Shown: positions 41,976 through 52,124, numbered from the stretch's first letter. The stretch is DNA of 64,000 bases from Corallococcus sp. NCRR (GCF_026965535.1 NZ_CP114039.1:9159461-9223460), one strand, 5' to 3'. Notes: a model not told the origin generated them from the letters alone. Numbers and translations: made by a program.

Positions 41976-43777
41976 GCGCGACGTTGCTCGACCCTCCTCC
42001 GGGTTCCTTGATCGACGGGTGGCAGGTGGCCAAACCCCTGGGGGCCGGAGGTTTTGCCCGCGTCTTCCTGGGGGAGAAGAGCGGCCGGCACCGTGCCATC
42101 AAGGTGGCACAACACCGGGAGGCCAGCGGCGACTTCAAGCAGACCCATGCGCGGACGCTGCGGGAGTTGACGGTGCTGCTCATGCTGGAGCACCCCAACA
42201 TCGTGAGACCGCAGGGGCATGGCTTCGCGGAGAGTGGCAACCTCTACCTCGCGCTCGACTACGTGGAGGGCTGGACGCTCGCGGAGTGGGCGGAACGCAA
42301 GCATCCGACCGTGCGCGAAGTCCTCGGAGTCTTCGAGAAGCTCGTGGGTGCGCTGGCGTACATGCACGGCCGGGGCATCCTGCATCGGGACCTGAAGCTG
42401 TCCAACGTGCTCATCCGCAAGAGCGACGGCGAGCCCGTCATCATCGACTTCAGTTGCGCGACCTATACGCTCGCCAAAGACCTGACGGACGGGGGCTTGC
42501 CTCCGGGCACGGACCGCTACCGCGCGCCCGAGCAGTTCCACTTCCTGCGCGAGCACAGGGACGAGCAGCGGGCCCGCTACGCCTTCCAGGTCGCCGACGA
42601 AATCTTCGCGGTCGGCGTCATGCTCCACGAGTTGCTGACGGACCCGCGACCGACGGAGTTCCGTCCACGCTTCGACTTGAACAACGAGGCCTTTCCTCCG
42701 CCGTCGCCCCGCTCGGCGAATGCGCGGGTTCCAGAGGCGGTGAGTGATCTCATCGAGAGCATGCTGGCCCTGGATCCCAAACGGCGCCCGGTTGACACCG
42801 AGGCGTTGCGCCGCGAGCTGGCGGAACTCCGGGCCGACCCCAGCGCTGAATACGACGTGCCGGGGCATCCGCCCTCGGAACAGCGTCACGGAGGGGCGGC
42901 CCCCGCGGCACTGGCGTTGCCCTCTGCCCCCCGGTCCCTCAAGAGACACGTCGCCCGGGTTGAGCGCCCGCGAGGCCGGGGCCGGTGGAGTGCGGTCCTC
43001 GCCGGCGTTGTCGCGCTTGTCGTTGTCGCGCTCCTTTGGCGCGCCTCGGGGGGCGTTTCCTGGAGCCCTGTCGAGCCGCGCGTCGCCACGGGTGAGCGCT
43101 CTCCCGTCACTGCCCGTTCCGCACCGCCCAAGACAAGCCCTCCTGCTATGTCCACCCCCAGCCCCTCGCCCGTGACGGCCCCGGGGCCCTCAATCGCCGC
43201 TGCTCTGAAGGAAGGTTCAACCGTGAAGACCCCGCCGACTGAAACGCCGCCCTCAGGCCGCACACCTCGCATGACAAAGAGGGCTGTTGCCGCCGTCGAG
43301 TGCGCGTCGCTGTCGCTCGCCGCCGCGCTGATGGCGGGTTGCCCCGGTGCCCAGATCCGGCCCGAGTCCTTCACCTGTCCGGCAGGTGCGGAAGAGGCCA
43401 TGCGGGAGCAGCTCCACTGGAAATACGGAGATCGCTTCACCATCCGATACGACGACCGCCAACCGGAACAGGAAGACGTGTGGCTCACCGCTGGCGCGGA
43501 GGTCGTGGGGGTGGTTCCGAAAGGACTGGCCAGCAATAGGCAAAAGGAGATCGCCCCGACTGGGACGCGCTTCTACGGCAAGGTTTATTACCTCTCCGAC
43601 AAGATGGGGCGTGCGGATGGGCCAGCACTCGTCATCCGGTATGACCGCGTGAAGCTCCCGGGCCAGGACGAGTACCCCATCTGCTTCGTGGTGGAGAAGG
43701 GGCCCGTGGTGTTCAAGGACGGCAAGGTGAAGGCGATCAACCGGGGCGGCGGTGAGGTCGTGCGCCGCTGGCCCTGA
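41972..43777 (+). CDS. Transmembrane Ser/Thr kinase with DFS instead of DFG
   Basis: 601 aa. Kinase domain about 15-285: GAGGFARVF, AIKVA lysine, HRDLKLSN (138-145) and then DFS (159-161) where DFG is usual; the catalytic and metal Asp are kept, so activity is possible. One membrane helix at about 338-356 (VLAGVVALVVVALLW). After a Pro/Ser-rich linker comes a hydrophobic ALMAGC-like segment and a beta-rich C-terminal domain (AEEAMREQLHWKYG...YPICFVVEKG). ATG 43271 could be an internal start giving a separate lipoprotein, but no stop separates the parts. Coupled to the DUF2381 gene by four overlapping bases. Confidence 0.87.
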   Translation: MSATLLDPPPGSLIDGWQVAKPLGAGGFARVFLGEKSGRHRAIKVAQHREASGDFKQTHARTLRELTVLLMLEHPNIVRPQGHGFAESGNLYLALDYVEGWTLAEWAERKHPTVREVLGVFEKLVGALAYMHGRGILHRDLKLSNVLIRKSDGEPVIIDFSCATYTLAKDLTDGGLPPGTDRYRAPEQFHFLREHRDEQRARYAFQVADEIFAVGVMLHELLTDPRPTEFRPRFDLNNEAFPPPSPRSANARVPEAVSDLIESMLALDPKRRPVDTEALRRELAELRADPSAEYDVPGHPPSEQRHGGAAPAALALPSAPRSLKRHVARVERPRGRGRWSAVLAGVVALVVVALLWRASGGVSWSPVEPRVATGERSPVTARSAPPKTSPPAMSTPSPSPVTAPGPSIAAALKEGSTVKTPPTETPPSGRTPRMTKRAVAAVECASLSLAAALMAGCPGAQIRPESFTCPAGAEEAMREQLHWKYGDRFTIRYDDRQPEQEDVWLTAGAEVVGVVPKGLASNRQKEIAPTGTRFYGKVYYLSDKMGRADGPALVIRYDRVKLPGQDEYPICFVVEKGPVVFKDGKVKAINRGGGEVVRRWP

Positions 43778-43934
43778 ACGGCTCCGGGGGACGTAGTGGG
43801 TAGGTGTCCGGTTTGGGGCCTCTTCTCCGCAAGCGCGACATGACCTCCCAGGGTCGTTCCGTTTCTTCCCATCCCACGGGTAACGTCCGCCGTGACGCGT
43901 TGGCTTGAATGCCTGCGCGAGAGGAGGAAAGAGC

Positions 43935-45089
43935 ATGTCGGCAAGTGAGTTCAGGCTTCCACGCGGGGCCATTCTCTTCACGCGGGATGGCTTCCAGTAC
44001 GAGTTCCGCGAAGACCTGGGAGAGGTCCACCACGGGTTGAGCCTCCTGTTGGCCCGGCGCCGCACTCCCGAGGGCAGCATCCGAGGCAAGGTGCTGCTCA
44101 AGGCGGCGGGCGTTCCGAAACTGGCGGACCTGCCCCGCATCAAGCGTGCGCGGACGAAGCTGGAAGAACAGGTGCGCCTCGCGACGTACCTCGACCATCC
44201 GGCCATTCTTCGCGTCCACGGGCTGCACAAGGCGGAAGGGTGCTGGTACGTCATCACCGAGCATCCGTCAGGGCACAGCATCAGCAACCTGCTGACGCTC
44301 GCCGGAGAGTGCGGTCGCCGGTTCTCGCCCCTCTTCACGCTCCATGTCGGGGCTCGCGTCGCGGAGGCCCTGGAGCATGCCCACGAGGCGCAGGATGAGC
44401 AGGGGCGCCCTCTCCACATCGTCCACCGGGCGCTCGACGTGGAGAACCTCTTCGTCGATTGGAACGGCGATGTGCGGGTCTCTGACTTCGGGCTCGCCCT
44501 GTCGGACCTGCCCGGCCGTGTTTCGTCCACGGTGCGCCGGCCGCAGGGTGATGCGTTCTACTCCTCCCCGGAGATGCTCCTGTCAGGCCGCGTGGATGCG
44601 CGTTCAGACCTCTTCGCCCTGGGCAATGTCCTGCTTGAACTGGCGACCGGGAAGAACATCCTCGATGCCCCGGATGACTTGACCGAAGAGGTGAAGAGCG
44701 CGCTCTCGGTCCGGCAGCGCAGGCGCGTTCGGCATGCCATCAAGCGGGCCCAGCTCGCGGGGAGCCCGCCCATGGTTGCGGATGCCATCTGGCGCGCGGC
44801 GACCTATACACAGGCGGACCTGGAGGCACTGACGGAGCCGCTTCCGCAGGGGTTGCGCGTGACGCTGCGCAAGCTCCTTCAACCCCGGCCCGACGACCGC
44901 TACCAGACGGCGCGCGAACTTGCGGCGGACCTGCGTCGATGGATTGGAGAGGGAGCCGCCTACGGCAAGAACGAAGCAGTGGCGGAGCTGCACGAGATGG
45001 CGAAGCGAGCCCGCGAGGTGATGGTCGAACTGGGCATGCGGCGCCCTCGTGGCATCCAGCCGTCCCAGGACGAGATCAGCACGAACTAG
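43935..45089 (+). CDS. Predicted pseudokinase (HRD changed to HRA)
   Basis: 384 aa, soluble. It has a protein-kinase fold (about 15-340), with the beta3 lysine (VLLKAAG, Lys56), DFG at 184-186 and ARSDLFALGNVLLELATG, but the catalytic loop reads VHRALDVENLF: the catalytic Asp is Ala166, and the glycine loop is not recognisable. Phosphotransfer is therefore unlikely and a regulatory or scaffold role is inferred. GAGGAGG lies nine bases before ATG 43935. It sits between a kinase gene and a degraded Imm52 gene, 157 bases after the former. Confidence 0.82.
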   Translation: MSASEFRLPRGAILFTRDGFQYEFREDLGEVHHGLSLLLARRRTPEGSIRGKVLLKAAGVPKLADLPRIKRARTKLEEQVRLATYLDHPAILRVHGLHKAEGCWYVITEHPSGHSISNLLTLAGECGRRFSPLFTLHVGARVAEALEHAHEAQDEQGRPLHIVHRALDVENLFVDWNGDVRVSDFGLALSDLPGRVSSTVRRPQGDAFYSSPEMLLSGRVDARSDLFALGNVLLELATGKNILDAPDDLTEEVKSALSVRQRRRVRHAIKRAQLAGSPPMVADAIWRAATYTQADLEALTEPLPQGLRVTLRKLLQPRPDDRYQTARELAADLRRWIGEGAAYGKNEAVAELHEMAKRAREVMVELGMRRPRGIQPSQDEISTN

Positions 45090-45150
45090 CCCAGACCGGC
45101 CCTGGACATGTGCCCCAGTGCGCCCGCTGAGCCATTGAGAGCTGCTCTTC

Positions 45151-45923
45151 ATGACGACCCTCGCTGATTCCAGAACCTATCCAGAGACCTATTACGCAGG
45201 TGCCTACTGGGGGTCGCGACGAGAGTCTCCCGAGGAATGTGCCCAGCGTGCGGCGGCCTTATTCAACCTGCTGGCCGCATGCGATCCCCTGCTGGCGAAC
45301 TGGAACAAGATCCCCAAGCCGCGCGGCAAGGGACGCAAGACGCCTCTCATGCCTCCCGACCTGCCCACGCTGACGGAGGCGTTCCGGCGTGGCGTCAACC
45401 GCGAGCCGGGCGGACCGGCCTTCGAGCAATTGGGGCTGACGGTCAGTGCCTACAACGATGGGCCTCCCAATGAGATGGTGTCCGTGAGGATGACCTGCGG
45501 AAGCTACTCGCAGCGCAAGTCCGCCAACGTCTGCGTCCTGTCTCTCCCATCGAAGGGAGAGAGCGCGGAGCGCCTCATCACAGCCTCCATGCTGACGGAC
45601 GTGACGCGCAGCATGGCGCTGGCCTGGGAACCTGACTGGGCGGTGGCCATGTCCGAGACATATCGGGGGATGGACGGAAGGCAGGGCCAAGACGACCCGT
45701 GGCTTGGCTGGGTGACGTACCTCTCCCGTGACCGAGGCACCGTGCCCCCCTGCCCGCCCCCGTGCGCATCGAGCCGGTGGAGGACAAGGGCACGCTGATC
45801 ATCCTCACCCCCGAGCGCTTCACCGTGGCCAACCCCGAGCACGTCGCCCTGGCGCGGCGGGTGCGCGAACTGCTGGCCCGGGCAGGGCTCATGCGAACAG
45901 CTGGAGCAGGTCCTCGCGGGTGA
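45151..45923 (+). pseudogene. Imm52-family immunity gene, frameshifted second copy
   Basis: Nearly identical to the intact gene at 40153, but a C run near 45744 has six C against seven in the intact copy. The shift replaces the last quarter with an unrelated tail ending at 45798, giving 215 instead of 255 aa. Without the shift it would end at 45921-45923, overlapping the convergent helicase gene by about 35 bases. Compared with the first copy, a block around residues 90-125 differs strongly (FEQLGLTVSAYNDGPPNEM, then VRMTCGSYSQRKSAN) while both flanks are almost unchanged. It may be inactive, or a partly functional shorter protein. Confidence 0.85.
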
Positions 45924-45931
45924 TGGCGGCG
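45151..45931 (+). repeat. Direct repeat copy 2 (Imm52 pseudogene plus helicase 3' end)
   Basis: Partner of the repeat at 40153-40928. Here the shared sequence continues into the complete SNF2 helicase gene, so this is the ancestral setting. The two copies enclose about 4.2 kb holding a DUF2381 gene, a kinase and a pseudokinase, which could be lost by recombination. Confidence 0.9.
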
Positions 45932-48834
45932 GCGCCCGCGGCCTCGCTGAGCGCGGCTTCGAACAGGGCTCGCTTCTTCTCCTGGAGGCCCAGAATCTTC
46001 TCCTCCACCGTGCCCTGGGACACGAGCCGGTAGACCATCACCGGCCGCTCCTGCCCGATGCGGTGCGCCCGGTCCGCGGCCTGCGCCTCCACCGCCGGGT
46101 TCCACCACGGGTCCATCAGGAACACGTGGTCCGCCGCCGTGAGGTTCAGGCCCGTGCCTCCGGCCTTCAGCGACATGAGCAGCACCGGCGCTCCGTCCGG
46201 ACCCTGGAAGCGCGACGTCACCTCGCCCCGGTTCGCCGTCGCTCCGTCCAGCCGCTCGAAGCCGATGCCCGCTGCCTTGAGCCCCGGCTCGATGAGGTCC
46301 AACAGCGACGTCCACTGGGAGAAGACCAGCGCCTTGTGGCCCTCCGACACCGCCGTCTCCAGCGCGTCCACCAGCGTCTGCACCTTGGAGGACGTCTTCG
46401 CCACCTGCCCCGGCACCAGCGCGGAATGACAGGCCGCCTGCCTCAACCGCAGCAGCGCCTCCAGCGCCTTGAGCACGCTGCCGCCCTCGTTGAGCAGCGC
46501 CACCACCTCCGCGCGCGTCGCGGCCATCACCGCGTCGTAGACGGAGCGCTCGCGCGCATCCAGCTGCACGTGCATCACGGAGTCGGTGCGCGGCGGCAGC
46601 TCCGGCGCCACGTCCCGCTTGAGGCGGCGCAGGATGAACGGGCGGATGCGGCGGCGCAGTCCTTCCGCCGCTCCGGGCTTGCCGTCCGCGATGGGCTGCG
46701 CCGTCTTCTCCTCGAACTGGCGGCGGCCTCCCAGCAGGCCCGGGTTGGTGAAGTGCATCAGGCTCCACAGCTCGTCCAGGCGGTTCTCCAGCGGCGTGCC
46801 GCTGAGCGCGAGGCGCAGGTTCGCCTTGAGCCCGAACGCCGCGCGCGACACCTGGCTCTCCGGGTTCTTGATGGCCTGGGCCTCGTCCAGCACCACCGCC
46901 TCCCACGTAGGCGCGCCCAGCACCGCCGCGTCCAGGCGCAGCAGCGCGTACGTGGTGAGCGTGATGTCCGCCGTGGGGTCCAGCTTGCGGCCGGGGCCGT
47001 GGTACACGCAGACCTTCAACGACGGCCGGAAGCGCGCAAGCTCCGCCACCCAGTTGGGCAGCACGCTCGTGGGACACACCACCAGCGACTTCGGCCCCAG
47101 GATGCAGATGGTCTGGAGCGTCTTTCCCAGGCCCATGTCGTCCGCGAGGATGCCGCCCAGCCCCGCGCCCTTGAGGAACGACAGCCAGCTCACGCCCTGC
47201 TGCTGATACGCGCGCAGCGTGGCGTTGAGCTCCGTGGGCAGCACCGGCGGCGGCAGCTTCTCGAAGCCCTCCACCAGCGGGGCCAGCCTGTCCAGCCCCG
47301 GGGGCGGCGGCTGGTCCAACGACTCGCACAGCTGCGTCAACTCCGGCAGCGCGTGGTTCGCGACGCGGCCGTCCGCCTGACGCGCGGCCAACAGGTCCGC
47401 CACGCGCTGCCCGTTCTTGTCCAGCCACGCGCGCGGCAGCGGCGCCCAGCCGCCTCCGTCCAGCGGCACCAGCCCCAATCCTTCCGTCCACGCCCGCACC
47501 ACCGCCGCCGCGTCCACCGTGCGCGCGCCGCCCTTGCCGCCCTCCACCTCGAACTCCAGCGTGAAGCGCACCTCCGGCACGCCCGCGCCGGACGCGCCGC
47601 CCTCCACGCGCAAGGCAGGCTTGAGGCGCATGTCCGGGCTGACGATGCCCGCCGCGTCGCCGCCCAGGTCGCCGCGGAACTTCCGCAGCTTGTCCGCGAA
47701 GCGCATCATCTCCGGGCCCTGCACCGTGAGCCTTCGCCCGGGCACCAGGTTCAGCTCGTCACGCAGCTGGTGGAGCAGCTTCTGCTCCGCGGCCTCGTCG
47801 CGCAGCGGCACCGCGCCGCGCAGGTACACCATGCGCCCGTTGTCGATGCGCACCGTCGGCGGCGCGCCGTACACCAGCGTGGGCAGCACCGACAGGCCCT
47901 GGGTGAGCTGGTTCAGCTCCAGCAGGATGCGCGGCTTCAGGTCGCGGTCCAGCGGCGGCAGGCGGCGGCTCTTCATGTCCACCGGCATGCGCCGCGCCAG
48001 CTCCGGGAGAATCTTCGCGGACAGCTCCCCCAGCTGCTCCGGCGAATACGTGCGCACCAGCGGCAGGTGCTGGAGCCACGCGCCCGTCATCGCCGTCTCG
48101 CCCAGGCGCACCAGCGACTCCGCCGTCAGCGCGACGCCGGGGCTCACCACCTCCGTGATGCGCGGGTCGCGCGTGATGGTGATGACCCACTGCTGGCCCT
48201 TGTCCTCCACCTTCGCGCGCGGGGGCAGCACCTCGCCGGACACCGCCACCGGCCGGCCGTCCAGCAGCACGTTGCGCGCGGGCTCCAGGGCCCTCAAGAG
48301 CGCGTCCAGCTTCTCCGCGAGCAGCGGCCCCCGGGTGCGCCGCTCCAGCAGGCGCTCCATCACCAGGTCGACCTGCTCCACCTGCAACGTGACGCCGGCC
48401 TGGGGCTTCGCCAGGCGCCCGGTGAGGTCCTCCAGCGGCTCCTCCGTGCCGTCCGCGTGCGCGAGGACGCGGTGCAGTTGCAGCCCGCCCTCCACGCGCG
48501 TGAAGCGGTACACCACGCGCGACCAGCGCTCCGACACCGCCTCCAGCGGCGCGTCCTGCTTCTCCGCCTTGTCCAGGGAGATGGCCGCCGCGACCACGTG
48601 CTCGCACGGGTCCACCGGGCTGGGGCAGTCACATTCCCACGCCTCGTCGCCCGGGTAGAGGACGACGGTGAAGGCCACGGCCCGGCCCGCCACCTTCACG
48701 CGCAGCTCGACCTCCGAGCCCGTGCGCGACTGGAGCGCCACCGCGCCATCCCGCGCGAGGCTGACGCCCTTGGACCAGAGGCCCGGCTTGGCTTCTTTCC
48801 GGACGGCTTCGAGGAGCTGGGTGTTCTCGGACAT
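45889..48834 (-). CDS. SNF2-family DEAD/DEAH-box helicase with SWIM zinc finger
   Basis: 981 aa. An N-terminal SWIM finger (Cys68, Cys70, Cys77, His79 in [18 protein letters not shown]) is followed by a long connector and a Snf2 ATPase core: [11 protein letters not shown] (Walker A Lys571), [11 protein letters not shown] (motif II, DEAQ), [10 protein letters not shown], and the C-terminal [14 protein letters not shown] and [13 protein letters not shown]. Bacterial proteins of this group (RapA/HepA-like relatives) remodel nucleoprotein complexes; the exact role is unknown. It may be cotranscribed with the TonB receptor gene 69 bases upstream. Its last codons are duplicated beside the Imm52 gene at 40.9 kb. 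Confidence 0.92.
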   Translation of the reverse strand: MSENTQLLEAVRKEAKPGLWSKGVSLARDGAVALQSRTGSEVELRVKVAGRAVAFTVVLYPGDEAWECDCPSPVDPCEHVVAAAISLDKAEKQDAPLEAVSERWSRVVYRFTRVEGGLQLHRVLAHADGTEEPLEDLTGRLAKPQAGVTLQVEQVDLVMERLLERRTRGPLLAEKLDALLRALEPARNVLLDGRPVAVSGEVLPPRAKVEDKGQQWVITITRDPRITEVVSPGVALTAESLVRLGETAMTGAWLQHLPLVRTYSPEQLGELSAKILPELARRMPVDMKSRRLPPLDRDLKPRILLELNQLTQGLSVLPTLVYGAPPTVRIDNGRMVYLRGAVPLRDEAAEQKLLHQLRDELNLVPGRRLTVQGPEMMRFADKLRKFRGDLGGDAAGIVSPDMRLKPALRVEGGASGAGVPEVRFTLEFEVEGGKGGARTVDAAAVVRAWTEGLGLVPLDGGGWAPLPRAWLDKNGQRVADLLAARQADGRVANHALPELTQLCESLDQPPPPGLDRLAPLVEGFEKLPPPVLPTELNATLRAYQQQGVSWLSFLKGAGLGGILADDMGLGKTLQTICILGPKSLVVCPTSVLPNWVAELARFRPSLKVCVYHGPGRKLDPTADITLTTYALLRLDAAVLGAPTWEAVVLDEAQAIKNPESQVSRAAFGLKANLRLALSGTPLENRLDELWSLMHFTNPGLLGGRRQFEEKTAQPIADGKPGAAEGLRRRIRPFILRRLKRDVAPELPPRTDSVMHVQLDARERSVYDAVMAATRAEVVALLNEGGSVLKALEALLRLRQAACHSALVPGQVAKTSSKVQTLVDALETAVSEGHKALVFSQWTSLLDLIEPGLKAAGIGFERLDGATANRGEVTSRFQGPDGAPVLLMSLKAGGTGLNLTAADHVFLMDPWWNPAVEAQAADRAHRIGQERPVMVYRLVSQGTVEEKILGLQEKKRALFEAALSEAAGAAAITREDLLQLFA

Positions 48835-48903
48835 GGCAGGCGGCTTCCCTACGCCCCGCCACGCCCTCGCGCAACGTCGGATGCGGTCCGGATGACGGCC
48901 AGG

Positions 48904-50949
48904 CTACTCGTCGTCGTAGGACGGCTCGAACAAGTAGGTCAGCTTCACCAGGAACTCGCGGCTGAACACCGGCAGGGGCGCGTGGCCGCCGTTGTAGGGC
49001 TGGGCTACCCGGAAGTCGCTGCCCAGCAGGTTGTAGACGCCCGCGCCAATCTCCAGGCCCTTCGTCCCCACGTTCTCCGCGCGCACGAAGAGGTTGAGCA
49101 ACAGCCGGGGCGACAGCGTCTGGACCTCCGACACGCCCTCCTCGTCCGCGGCCCCGACGGCGAAGCGCTGGCCCACCAGCACGGCGGTGGGGCTGACGGA
49201 CAGCCACGGCAGCACCTTCGCCGTGCCCGTCAGCGTCACCTTGTGCGTGGGCAGGCCGGTGAAGGCATTGGGCTGGCCGGGCACCAGGTAGTCCTCCACG
49301 TCGTTGCGCCCGCCCGGCCGGTAGAACGAATAGCCCGCCTGCGCGCGGCCCCAGGAGCCGCGCAGCCGGTAGTCCAGCTCGATGCCCCGGCTGCCCAGGC
49401 GGCCCAGGTTGCGGTACGCCTCCGACGCGGTGATGGGGTCGTACGAATAGATGATGGGGTCCGTCACGCCCACGTCGAAGGCGTTGGCGCTCAGGCTCTG
49501 GCCCTCGCCCAGGCGCAGCGTGGCCTCCAGCTCGTACACCGTGGTGCGCTCCGGCCGGACGTCGTCGCCCAGGGAGATGTTCTCGATGCCCGGCGCGCGG
49601 AAGGCGCGGCTGTACAGCGCCTTGCCGCTCACCGGCCCGAAGGACTTGAGCAGCACCAGGCGCGGCACGAACGAGCTGCCGAAGGCGCTGTGGTCCTCGA
49701 AGCGCGCGCCCGCCACCACCGTGGCGATGGGGTTGTCCGAGTACACCTCCATGAAGGCCGCGACGTTGCGGTAGGAGACGACGTCCTCGTCCCCGTTGAA
49801 GGGCTCCTGTTGTCCGAGGCCCGCCGGGCCGCGCAGTTGCCCCTGGTCGAACGCCAGGTCCACGCCGCCCGTCAGCTGGAGGAAGTCGAACGCCGCCCAG
49901 CGCGCCAGGGCCCGGCCGCGCAGGCGCCGGTAGCGCTTGTCGTAGAAGAAGTCCGACGACTCGTCGGAGTCCCGGTAGGACTCGCCCAGCGTGAGGTTCA
50001 GCCGGGGGATGATTTCAATCCGGTCCGTGGGCCGGAAGCGGTCGCTCAGCTCGGCGTGGAACGACTCGAAGTCGGTGTTCGCGGGCGTGGGCAGCACCTC
50101 GTCCACGGAGACCACGGACGTGGTGTCCTGGCGCTGGTACAGAATGCTCAGCTGCAGGTCCCGGTAGCCCACCCCGGCCTGCACCACCGTGGGGTCCATC
50201 GCCGACGCGCCGTTCATGCTCGCGGAGTCGCCGTAGAAGTCGTCGAACACGGCGTCGCTGCGCTGCCCCTGCCCCACGGACGCGGACGCGAACGCGCTCA
50301 GGCCCGGCGCGCTCTCGAACACCTTGCGGCCGGACACCGTGAGGCTGCGCCGGCCCAGGCCGTGCGTCAGTTGTCCGTACGTGCCCACCACCAGCGCGTC
50401 CGTGCTGCCCTGGATGCCCCGGGTGATGACGTTGATGACGGCCAGCTCCGCGTTGCCGCCGTAGATGACGGAGCCGGGGCCGCGCACGACCTCGATGCGC
50501 TCAATCAGCTCCACCGGGAACTCGTGGCCCAGCTGCATCGTGGAGTAGAGCTGCTCGTTCATCTCCTTGCCGTCGATGATGAGCAGCACCTTGCCTTCCT
50601 GGCCCCACAGGCCGCGGAAGCCCGGCCCCACCGTGCCGGACACGTCCACGCCGAAGAAGAAGCCGGGCACCTGCAGCAGCACGTCCATCAGGTCGCGCGC
50701 GCCGGAGGCCTTGATTTCATCCGCGGTGATGGCCGTCACCACCGCCGGCGAGTCATGCAGCTTCGTGATGGCGAACGACGCCACCTGGCTGTGCACCTCC
50801 GGCTCTTCCTCCAGCTGCTCCTGGGCGGAGGGCGTCTCCGGCGGCCCGGGGTCCAGGGTGGGCTCCGGCGCCGTCTGCGCGAAGCCCGTGCCCGCGCCCA
50901 AGAGCGCAAGCCATACACACACACGACGCCCGTGCCTGGTGAAACCCAT
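48904..50949 (-). CDS. TonB-dependent outer-membrane receptor
   Basis: 681 aa. Signal peptide MGFTRHGRRVCVWLALLGAG...FAQ. The plug domain (about 75-190) has SPAVVTAITADEIKASGARDL in parts, VLLIIDGKEMNE, ERIEVVRGPGSVIYGGNA and VINVITRG. The remaining 490 residues are alternating beta strands of a 22-stranded barrel ending in an aromatic segment (VKLTYLFEP) before an acidic tail. It is like ligand-gated siderophore or cobalamin receptors; the substrate is unknown. ATG 50949 with AGAAGG about 10 bases upstream. It lies between a PEGA-domain gene and the helicase gene. Confidence 0.9.
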   Translation of the reverse strand: MGFTRHGRRVCVWLALLGAGTGFAQTAPEPTLDPGPPETPSAQEQLEEEPEVHSQVASFAITKLHDSPAVVTAITADEIKASGARDLMDVLLQVPGFFFGVDVSGTVGPGFRGLWGQEGKVLLIIDGKEMNEQLYSTMQLGHEFPVELIERIEVVRGPGSVIYGGNAELAVINVITRGIQGSTDALVVGTYGQLTHGLGRRSLTVSGRKVFESAPGLSAFASASVGQGQRSDAVFDDFYGDSASMNGASAMDPTVVQAGVGYRDLQLSILYQRQDTTSVVSVDEVLPTPANTDFESFHAELSDRFRPTDRIEIIPRLNLTLGESYRDSDESSDFFYDKRYRRLRGRALARWAAFDFLQLTGGVDLAFDQGQLRGPAGLGQQEPFNGDEDVVSYRNVAAFMEVYSDNPIATVVAGARFEDHSAFGSSFVPRLVLLKSFGPVSGKALYSRAFRAPGIENISLGDDVRPERTTVYELEATLRLGEGQSLSANAFDVGVTDPIIYSYDPITASEAYRNLGRLGSRGIELDYRLRGSWGRAQAGYSFYRPGGRNDVEDYLVPGQPNAFTGLPTHKVTLTGTAKVLPWLSVSPTAVLVGQRFAVGAADEEGVSEVQTLSPRLLLNLFVRAENVGTKGLEIGAGVYNLLGSDFRVAQPYNGGHAPLPVFSREFLVKLTYLFEPSYDDE

Positions 50950-51025
50950 ACGAAACAACCTTCTCGAAGTGGGGGGAACCTCTGGGACTGCGTTCACTGC
51001 GTCGGATGCGGGGGTGAGCCTTGTT

Positions 51026-52081
51026 TCACTTCACGCGCACGCGGGTGCTGCGGCCCGGCTCGACCTCCACCGTCATGCGCCGCTTCACCTCGCCGTTCAC
51101 GCGGACCTCCACCTTCGCGGGGCCGGACGGCAGGGCCTGCGCGGAGATGGGCGGAAAGCCATAGGGCCGGCCGTTGATCCACACCTCGCCGTAGAGCCCC
51201 GGAGACGTCACCTCCAGGTCGCCCCGCTGCGCCACGGCGGCCTTCGCCACGGAGGGCTCCGGCGGCTTCGCGGGCTCCGGGTCGCGCGGGGCCGCCGCGG
51301 GGACATCCGCCGGGGGCGAGGCCGGAGTCACGGCGGCCACCGGCGCCACGGCCGGCTTCGGCGAGGACGGCGTCAGCTCCTCGGAGAGGTCGCGGTTGAG
51401 CGAGCGCACCGAGTCCGGGTCCACCTCCACCGTCTCCTCGTACAGGCGGCGGTCGCCCTGCGCGAGCACCACGCGGTGCGCGCCCGCGGACACCGGCAGC
51501 CGCGCCGGCGTCAGGTCCACCGCCCTGCCATCCACCATCACCACCAGCCCCGGCGGCGTGGACGTCACCAGCAGCAGCCCGCCCCTCGCCTCTTCCTGCG
51601 CGGCGGCCGGAGTGGCCTGCGGCTCGCGGGCGGCCCGCGCGGCGGCGAGCTTCGCGGCGCGCGTGCGGGGCGTCGCGCGGGAGTGCGTTGACTCACGCGG
51701 CGTGGGCGCCTGCGCGGTCTTCGACTGCTCGCGCGAGCGCAGGTCGGTGGCGATGCCCAAGAGCCGCGTCAGGTCGCTGTCCTTGTCATCCGGGCGCAGC
51801 TTGAGCGCCTCCGTGAACTGCGCGACCGCGCGCTCGTAGTCGCGGTCCTCCAGCGCGGCCAGCCCTGACGCGCGCAGCGCACGGACGACTCCCGCGTTCG
51901 CGTCCTCCGACGGCGGGGGCGCGGAGGGAGGCGGGGTCTCGACGGGCGGGGGCGTAGGAAGCCGCGTGGCGACGGGCTCCGGCCGCGCGGCCTTGCGCGA
52001 GCGGACCATCAGGTACGCCCCGGCGTTCACGGCCACGGTGCCCAGCAGGATGACGGCGACCCAGGTCTTCTGATTCTTCAC
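51026..52081 (-). CDS. Membrane-anchored TPR/PEGA-domain protein
   Basis: 351 aa from GTG 52081 (GGG nine bases upstream); TTG 52087 is an alternative. A membrane helix near the N-terminus (WVAVILLGTVAVNAGAYLMV) is followed by a Pro-rich linker, a short TPR-like pair (ALEDRDYERAVAQFTEALKL) and two PEGA-type beta domains (LLLVTSTPPGLVVMVDGR and GEVWINGRPYGFPP...GPAKVEVRV), which usually bind surface polymers. The preceding gene on the strand is a kinase 43 bases upstream. PEGA domains are often part of such kinases, so this is probably its extracytoplasmic partner. Confidence 0.8.
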   Translation of the reverse strand: MKNQKTWVAVILLGTVAVNAGAYLMVRSRKAARPEPVATRLPTPPPVETPPPSAPPPSEDANAGVVRALRASGLAALEDRDYERAVAQFTEALKLRPDDKDSDLTRLLGIATDLRSREQSKTAQAPTPRESTHSRATPRTRAAKLAAARAAREPQATPAAAQEEARGGLLLVTSTPPGLVVMVDGRAVDLTPARLPVSAGAHRVVLAQGDRRLYEETVEVDPDSVRSLNRDLSEELTPSSPKPAVAPVAAVTPASPPADVPAAAPRDPEPAKPPEPSVAKAAVAQRGDLEVTSPGLYGEVWINGRPYGFPPISAQALPSGPAKVEVRVNGEVKRRMTVEVEPGRSTRVRVK

Positions 52082-52124
52082 GTTCAAAGTCCCACTTCCC
52101 ACGACGACACGGTGCGCCCGCCCT

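Noticed and set aside
46063..51177. Plus-strand open frame of about 1700 codons opposite the SNF2 and TonB receptor genes
   Set aside because: Same shadow-frame signature; no domain, and the minus-strand genes carry complete family motifs.
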